64,000 bases of DNA from the NCBI RefSeq assembly GCF_037572415.1, contig NZ_JBBHLB010000018.1, positions 9,416-73,415 of the forward strand. Reading direction: 5' to 3'. The notes below the pieces were generated by a model. It did no database searches. It saw only the letters and a program-made list of their open reading frames with translations, and was not told where the DNA came from. This stretch comes from Flavonifractor porci (GTDB lineage: Bacteria > Bacillota > Clostridia > Oscillospirales > Oscillospiraceae). This document shows, piece after piece, positions 59,467 through 64,000 of this stretch. Position numbers and translations under genes: made by a program. Position 1 is the stretch's first letter; each line of letters begins with the position of its first letter.

Positions 59467-61394
59467 CACGCAGCCTCCTCAAAGTAGCTCTCATCCTTGA
59501 CTCGCCGGATAAATCGTTCTACCGCATAGATGCTGCTAGTGATAGGTATTTCGGGCAGCGCGGATTGAACATCCCGGAAGTAACGGCTGCCCTTGGCGGC
59601 TCGTTCATCCAAAATGGCGATGGCACAGGTGTCAGTCTCCAAGCGGATGGCTCGTCCGAACCCTTGCTTGAGTCTGATCTGCATCTCCGGCACAGCCACG
59701 GTCCGGATGAAAGAACGAAGGTCTGGATATATCTCACGCTTTTTTTCTTGCAGAGCGTCCGGATACTGGAAAGGCAGTCTTGGGATGACCAATAAAGAGA
59801 CACAGTCTCCGGGAAAGTCAAAGCCCTCCCAGGCAGCACCGGTGGCAAACAGGACACTTCCAGGTGCCGCCTTGAACTGGGCCATAGTGTGCGGGGCGTT
59901 CCGTCCCATGGTAAACAGTGGAAACGGAAGGGGCTGTTGCTTCAAACGATCCTTCACAGCGGACATGCCTGCATAAGAAGTAAACAGTACCAACGCATGG
60001 CCGTGGGCCGCGATCAGCAGTGTGCGGATCTCTTCAGCCAGCTTGTCAAAGTAGTCTACTTCGTGCTGCCTGGGCGGCATAGCAGGAAAATACAGCAGGC
60101 AGTTTTTCCGGTAATCAAAGGGAGAGGGCGAAACAGATTCCTCCACCCGAGCGTTGTCGGTGAGGCCAGCCTCCTCTTTAAAACGACAAAAGTCCTTGCC
60201 TATGGCCAATGTTCCGGAAGTAAGGAGGACAGGCTGGGGCTGTGACCAGAGTGTTGCTTGGAGCTGGGCGGTCAGGTCGGAGATGGAGGCGCACAGCAAT
60301 GTGCCGCCATCGTCATCCGCCGCAGTGTAGAATACCAGGTCAGAGCGTTCCTCCAAAAACAGATGGACTGCGGAGGATATCTGATCCAATTCCTTTCTGG
60401 CGGTTGGTGTCAGTACCCCGCCGAGCTGCCTCTGGATGGTAGCCAGGGTTCGGGCCGGTCCTATCATGTGTCGGACATAGTCCGAAAAAGGGCGGTCACC
60501 ATCAGGGGGCAGAGACATGAGCTTCAAAAGCGCCGATGCCATATCAGCCAGGGATTCCGATGCCAGCAGATATCGTTCCGCCCGTAGGGTGCGGATCAGC
60601 GTGCGGATGTCCTTGGCTGCCAGGGTAACGCCAAACATCTGTCGGGCAGTCTCAGGCAGCTTGTGTGCTTCATCAATGATTAGAGCGCCAACGTCCGGCA
60701 GGATGGGGCGGTGACCGCTGCCACGGCGGATGGCGTCTGCCAACAGCAGATTGTGGTTACAGATCTGAAACAGATAGCGGCCAGAGTTGCAGGCTTCCAT
60801 ATAGCAGAGGTACCGGCAGCCATCCCTGCGGCAATCACAAATCGTGGGGACACACACCTGATTTCGGTCGTACTGACTGAGATGAGGGACTTGGTCTGCG
60901 TCCAAATGATCCCGCAGGGAGAGGAGTGCCTGTGCGGCCAGCGGATTTTTTCGTTCCAGGTCTACCTGCCGCAGGCGGCGCATCAGACGCTCATCACAGA
61001 CATAGTGGCTTTTTCCTTTGCGAATGACCGCCCGGATGGGGGTCTGGATCAGCTTATCCTCCAAAAGAACAGAGGAGAGGAACGGGATGTATTCCTCCTT
61101 TACCGCCGTTTGCAGGGCGATGCTGGAGGTGGAAATGAGGATGGGCTGGAAAGGGATGTTCTCCCGGATCAACGCGCGAGAAAAAGAAACACCAGCCACC
61201 AGATAGGCGTAGGTCTTGCCGATTCCCGTTCCTGCGTCGCTTAAAGCGATCTTGCTGTGGGTCATGGCGTCCAGCATCTTGTGGCTCAACTCGATTTGGC
61301 TGGGCCGGGCCGTCATGCCATGGCTTGGGAAGAGATCCTGAAAGATATGGTCGATCTCATGATGTGCGACCTGCCTGTTATGATAACTAATCAT
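59466..61394 (-). CDS. DinG/XPD-like ATP-dependent helicase
   Basis: A 642-residue SF2 helicase. Walker A DAGTGIGKTYAYL (about residue 53), DEAH at IIDEAHKL, a cysteine-rich stretch (CVPTICDCRRDGCRYLCYMEAC, together with YVCDERL) fit for an Fe-S cluster as in DinG/XPD, and C-terminal motifs GAAWEGFDFPGD and LKQGFGRAIR. It would unwind DNA 5' to 3' during element transfer, replication or excision. It opens the operon with the small ORF and recombinases. AGGAGATTT lies before the ATG. Confidence 0.88.
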   Translation of the reverse strand: MISYHNRQVAHHEIDHIFQDLFPSHGMTARPSQIELSHKMLDAMTHSKIALSDAGTGIGKTYAYLVAGVSFSRALIRENIPFQPILISTSSIALQTAVKEEYIPFLSSVLLEDKLIQTPIRAVIRKGKSHYVCDERLMRRLRQVDLERKNPLAAQALLSLRDHLDADQVPHLSQYDRNQVCVPTICDCRRDGCRYLCYMEACNSGRYLFQICNHNLLLADAIRRGSGHRPILPDVGALIIDEAHKLPETARQMFGVTLAAKDIRTLIRTLRAERYLLASESLADMASALLKLMSLPPDGDRPFSDYVRHMIGPARTLATIQRQLGGVLTPTARKELDQISSAVHLFLEERSDLVFYTAADDDGGTLLCASISDLTAQLQATLWSQPQPVLLTSGTLAIGKDFCRFKEEAGLTDNARVEESVSPSPFDYRKNCLLYFPAMPPRQHEVDYFDKLAEEIRTLLIAAHGHALVLFTSYAGMSAVKDRLKQQPLPFPLFTMGRNAPHTMAQFKAAPGSVLFATGAAWEGFDFPGDCVSLLVIPRLPFQYPDALQEKKREIYPDLRSFIRTVAVPEMQIRLKQGFGRAIRLETDTCAIAILDERAAKGSRYFRDVQSALPEIPITSSIYAVERFIRRVKDESYFEEAA

Positions 61395-61593
61395 CTGTAA
61401 AATCTCCTATTGAATAAGTGAGTTGTTTTGCTGTTTGTTCTCGTCGTATTTGCAGCTCGCCCCCCGACGATGGGGAACAGTACGGATCGGCTTCCGGCAA
61501 GAAGCCGCACGGGCTTTTACCTGGAGTCTCTACTGCTTTCAACTCTAGGGCAGCGCCGCCTGTCTTATGCGCAGGCCAAGCGAGGTGTCTCAT
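61387..61593 (-). CDS. possible 68-aa ORF coupled to the helicase
   Basis: A frame ending GGELQIRREQTAKQLTYSIGDFTDD overlaps the helicase start by 8 nt, like a coupled gene, and the last 35 residues look protein-like. No convincing ribosome site precedes its ATG. It could be a real small protein, a remnant, or chance. Confidence 0.3.
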   Translation of the reverse strand: MRHLAWPAHKTGGAALELKAVETPGKSPCGFLPEADPYCSPSSGGELQIRREQTAKQLTYSIGDFTDD

Positions 61594-61780
61594 TGTGTAC
61601 CCAAACAGCGTCTATGCAAAAGCGCGTGCCATAGCGCCCCATGCAGGTGGCGTTCTCGCTCGGCCCAGGGCATCTGCTCTGGGTGTCATGGCGCGCGCTG
61701 CATGACGCTCAACTGTTCAGGTGGTTCTCCGTACTGCTGGTATGAACTTTTCAAGGTGCCGTGGAGCAGTAGGCGCTCCT
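61594..61780. other. gap between helicase leader and HTH gene
   Basis: About 190 nt without a supported gene. It holds a CCCAG-GGCATCTG-CTCTGGG hairpin and a GC-rich stretch. Recombination sites would be expected near such modules, but I see no clear attachment core. Confidence 0.3.
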
Positions 61781-62098
61781 TCAGGAAGCGAAACGGGCCA
61801 GGATCTGGTTCATTTCGTCCAGGTCCTCGCCGTGCAGTCCAACTGCCAAGCGTTTGAGCAAAGTCGTCTGTTTAGGCGATAGCTTTGGTCGGTCCTGAAA
61901 GTACCAGTCAGCCATTCTTACTCCGCCGCCATATCGGCCACGGACTGTCTCAAGAGGGTAGGTAAGTGTGAGTTCTTCAATATCTCTGCGGATTGTCCGT
62001 TCGCAAACCCCAAACTCTGTAGCCAGGTTTTGTACGGTATCCCTTCGACGCTGACAAAGAAGGTCTAAGATCTGCTTGCGCCGCTCATTGGCACTCAC
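61781..62098 (-). CDS. HTH (DeoR/HTH_11-type) regulator
   Basis: A 105-residue protein with an N-terminal winged helix: RRKQILDLLCQRRRDTVQNLATEFGVCERTIRRDIEELTLTYPLETVRGRYGG, as in DeoR and WYL-type regulators. No sensor domain is attached. Start is GTG at 62098 with GGAGGTGAG ahead. A perfect inverted repeat lies 30-60 nt upstream, so autoregulation is likely. It probably controls the recombination module downstream. Confidence 0.82.
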   Translation of the reverse strand: MSANERRKQILDLLCQRRRDTVQNLATEFGVCERTIRRDIEELTLTYPLETVRGRYGGGVRMADWYFQDRPKLSPKQTTLLKRLAVGLHGEDLDEMNQILARFAS

Positions 62099-62128
62099 AC
62101 ACTCACCTCCATGTCCAAACTTTACATG

Positions 62129-62157
62129 TTAATGCGGACAAATTTTGTCCGCATTAA
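62129..62157. promoter_or_regulatory. perfect 14-bp inverted repeat upstream of the HTH gene
   Basis: TTAATGCGGACAAA, one T, then its exact complement. No T tract follows it on either strand close enough for a terminator. The position before the HTH gene suggests an operator; an attachment site is an alternative. Confidence 0.65.
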
Positions 62158-62166
62158 AAATTAAAA

Positions 62167-62216
62167 AAAGGCCGGAGCAAGCTGAGTGTTAAAAGACTCA
62201 GTTTGCTCCGGCCTTT
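62167..62216 (-). terminator. terminator of the permease transcript
   Basis: Stem AAAGGCCGGAGCAA plus CTGAGT (62167-62187) with 62196-62216; on the minus strand it is followed by seven or more U. It ends the V-ATPase/permease transcript. Confidence 0.85.
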
Positions 62217-62403
62217 GCGACCGCATATATTTTTGTAATAGAATCGTTACTGCTTTAGAGAAATAATGCTCTTAAGCAGTTTCCAATAATTCTTTTGTTA
62301 CTTCATTTTTGAAGCCAACTATAACGATATTTGCTTTTCTATGCATCAAAACAACTTGTGTTTTTTAGGGAAATTACTTGAAGAGCAAGGATAATATGCT
62401 AGC
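62217..62403. other. A+T-rich region downstream of the permease
   Basis: About 190 nt between the likely original permease stop and the terminator. A 24-codon minus-strand frame (62346-62272) is present but has no ribosome site. No other feature seen. Confidence 0.4.
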
Positions 62404-63771
62404 TTACCCCAGATTTAAATTACCTAACAAATATCTGAGGACAAATAATAAGGAAATTGCATACATAAGAGCGGGAACCTCTCTGCCTTTGCCTCAAATC
62501 AGTTTAAGCAGGCTAAAACTAACGAAACCAAAGGCAATCCCATCGGAGATGGAATAACTAAAGGGTATCATTGCAATGGTAAGAAAAGCGGGTATGGAAC
62601 ACTCCATGTCTTCCCATGCTATGAGAGACACACTGCGCATTGTCAAAACACCCACGATGATAAGAGAGGGAGCCGTAGCAGCGGCTGGGATAGTTCCTGC
62701 CAAAGGAGCTAAAAATACCGAAGCCAGGAAAAGAACTCCTACCACCAAGGAACTTAATCCGGTACGTGCTCCCTCAGTAATACCGGCGGAGGATTCTGCA
62801 AATGTGGTAACAGTGGAGGTTCCGATACAGGCCCCGCAACAGGTAGCCATAGCGTCTGCGATAAGAACGCGGCTGCTCTGCTTTTGGCCATCGTCAAAGC
62901 CTGCATGAGCAGACAAGCCTACCAAGGCTCCTACCGTGTCAAAGCAATCTACGATAGCAAAGCTGATTACAGCGGTCAATAGGGGCAGTAATCCTTTGGA
63001 AAGCACTCCTCCTAGATCCAATTGCATAAAGACGGGTGCCAAGGTGATTTGCTCCATGGTCATGTGTTCAGGTAACTGCGTTACTCCCATGGGCAAGCCC
63101 AGTAAAGTAGTAGTAATAATGCCGATGACCACTGCTCCTTTGATTCGAAACGATACTAGTATGGCGGTAAGCAGCAATCCGGCCAAAGTAAGCAGACCTT
63201 GGGTATTCCATACCCTCTGCCCGTCCACGAATGTGGACAGGCAGAGGGCCGGAACGGAATCAGTCATAGAGACAAGTCCTACGTTTAACAGGCCAATATA
63301 TGCAATAAATAATCCAATTCCTGCGCAAATGGCGTGTTTAAGACAGTCCGGAATGGAATGAATCAGTTTCTCGCGCAGAGGAGAGAGTGTAATAGCCAAA
63401 AAGATCAGCCCGCTGAGAAAAACAATTGCCAGGCCCTCCTGCCAGGTGTAACCCATTCCCAGGCAAACGGTGTATGTAAAAAAGGCGTTCAATCCCATAC
63501 CGGGAGCCTGGGCAAAGGGCGCGTTAGCCAGCATTCCGGTGAGGAAACAGCCAATGGCTGCCGACACACAAGTAGCTACCAGTACTGGCCCCCACAAATC
63601 CTCTGGCATAGCTGGAAAGTAGGGGGCCGATTGTGTACCCATGTTGGCACACAGGGTATTGGGGTTAACAAGGATAATATAAGCCATGGCAAAAAATGTA
63701 GTCACGCCCCCTATTACTTCCCGTTTTACGGTACTGCCACGGGCGCTAATTCTGAAAAATCCATCCATCAT
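62404..63771 (-). pseudogene. NCS2 purine permease (PbuG/AzgA-like), interrupted by in-frame TGA
   Basis: A purine (adenine/guanine/hypoxanthine) permease of the NCS2 AzgA type: GGVTTFFAMAYIILVNP, APGMGLNAFFTYTV, FAIVDCFDTVGALVG and GTSTVTTFAESSAGI. The first frame stops at a TGA (62496-62494) after 425 residues, at FVSFSLLKLI. The same frame goes on without the stop: GKGREVPALMYAISLLFVLR and nine more residues to a TAA at 62404, the expected last helix of the family. So the gene has a nonsense change or sequencing error near its end. The product lacking the last helix might still work. Confidence 0.8.
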
Positions 63772-63808
63772 GTCCCCGCCTTGTCCTTATCGCGTCCGCT
63801 GATTGTGC

Positions 63809-64000
63809 TTACACGTTTTCCAGTCGGGCTCCGAAAGCCTCTACGGCTCTGGCGTCGGTCTCCCGCTTCTCCTCGATGGCCTCCTTGAGGAGCATATCCT
63901 TCACCTTCATCAGACGGATGGTGTTGGAGCGCTCGTTCTCGTCCAGCTTCATGGAGATATACTTGATGGCCTCTTCCATCTGGGGGATCTTCACATACTC
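63809..64000 (-). CDS. ntpD: V-type ATP synthase subunit D, C-terminal part
   Basis: Only the last 63 codons are in the window; the frame is open to the right edge. The visible EYVKIPQMEEAIKYISMKLD, then ENERSNTIRLMKVKDMLLKEA, matches the C terminus of V-type ATP synthase subunit D, the central rotor stalk (normally ALEY.MIP...I.YI.MKLDE.ER...RLKKVKD). The permease gene follows 37 nt downstream on the same strand. The rest of the ATP synthase operon should lie to the right. Confidence 0.75.
   Translation of the reverse strand, partial: EYVKIPQMEEAIKYISMKLDENERSNTIRLMKVKDMLLKEAIEEKRETDARAVEAFGARLENV

Noticed and set aside
61418..61857. Plus-strand frames in the gap before the HTH gene
   Set aside because: Arg/Pro/Ser-rich products, no ribosome sites, and overlap with each other; not supported.
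62272..62346. 24-codon minus-strand ORF starting MHRKANIVIVGF
   Set aside because: It looks somewhat protein-like but has no ribosome site and an in-frame stop six codons upstream; perhaps a remnant, not supported as a gene.
62494..62496. TGA read as selenocysteine in the permease
   Set aside because: Permeases of this family are not known selenoproteins, the position is a membrane-loop residue, and no obvious selenocysteine-insertion hairpin follows directly.

Overview
The window looks like a chromosome segment of a G+C-rich gut clostridium (Oscillospirales, Flavonifractor/Intestinimonas-like). This is inferred from GC-ending codons, strong AGGAGG ribosome sites, the clostridial families DUF4317, DUF4364, DUF3048 and DUF624, a class II GalT, a YesN/YesM two-component pair, and a V-type ATP synthase gene at the right edge. 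No species assignment was possible.

Layout. 1-2900: end of a flavin reductase, hflX, a GNAT acetyltransferase and a YigZ/IMPACT protein. 2904-11351 (minus strand): one molybdenum regulon of eleven genes (molybdopterin-binding protein, moeA, moaC, mobB, moaA, MOSC protein, mogA, molbindin, modA, modB, modC), headed by a promoter, a structured leader resembling a Moco riboswitch and an intrinsic terminator. 11404-16568: gluQ, a DUF3048 lipoprotein, a DUF4364 protein, two tRNA-Leu genes, a DUF4317 protein and a DUF624 membrane protein. 16627-32328: a GntR regulator diverging from a 14-gene hexuronate operon. It holds the whole Ashwell pathway (uxaC, uxuB, uxuA, uxaB, uxaA, kdgK, KDPG aldolase), an amino-acid-type ABC importer, two tandem bicupins and two tandem TIM-barrel isomerases. 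Pyruvate kinase follows. 34008-36093: a TetR regulator and MFS exporter sharing operator half-sites. 36197-49085: a galactose locus with a YesN/YesM system, a sugar-binding lipoprotein, mglBAC, galK, galE and galT.

49150-62216 is an accessory region, less G+C-rich. It carries a TraX-like membrane protein, two copies of a structured repeat, and a two-gene operon: a Ser/Thr kinase fused to a UPF1-like SF1 helicase (1079 aa), and a winged-helix protein with a degenerate PLD-like end. This architecture matches type I Mokosh anti-phage defence. Convergent to it is a recombination module: two large serine recombinases, a recombinase protein without a catalytic domain, a 48-aa protein, a DinG-like helicase and an HTH protein. 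A purine permease gene interrupted by an in-frame TGA, and the end of a V-type ATPase subunit D gene, close the window.

The most notable observations are: (1) the Mokosh-like operon with an apparently inactive nuclease partner; (2) an MglB galactose-binding protein whose sequence is circularly permuted, with its usual first ~80 residues at the C terminus, next to an MglC with a ~215-residue coiled-coil extension and a triple-hairpin repeat between mglB and mglA; (3) the covarying two-copy repeat at 50106-50391; (4) the internal TGA in the permease; (5) the unusual gene content of the hexuronate operon. Everything was read by eye from the sequence; no searches were run.
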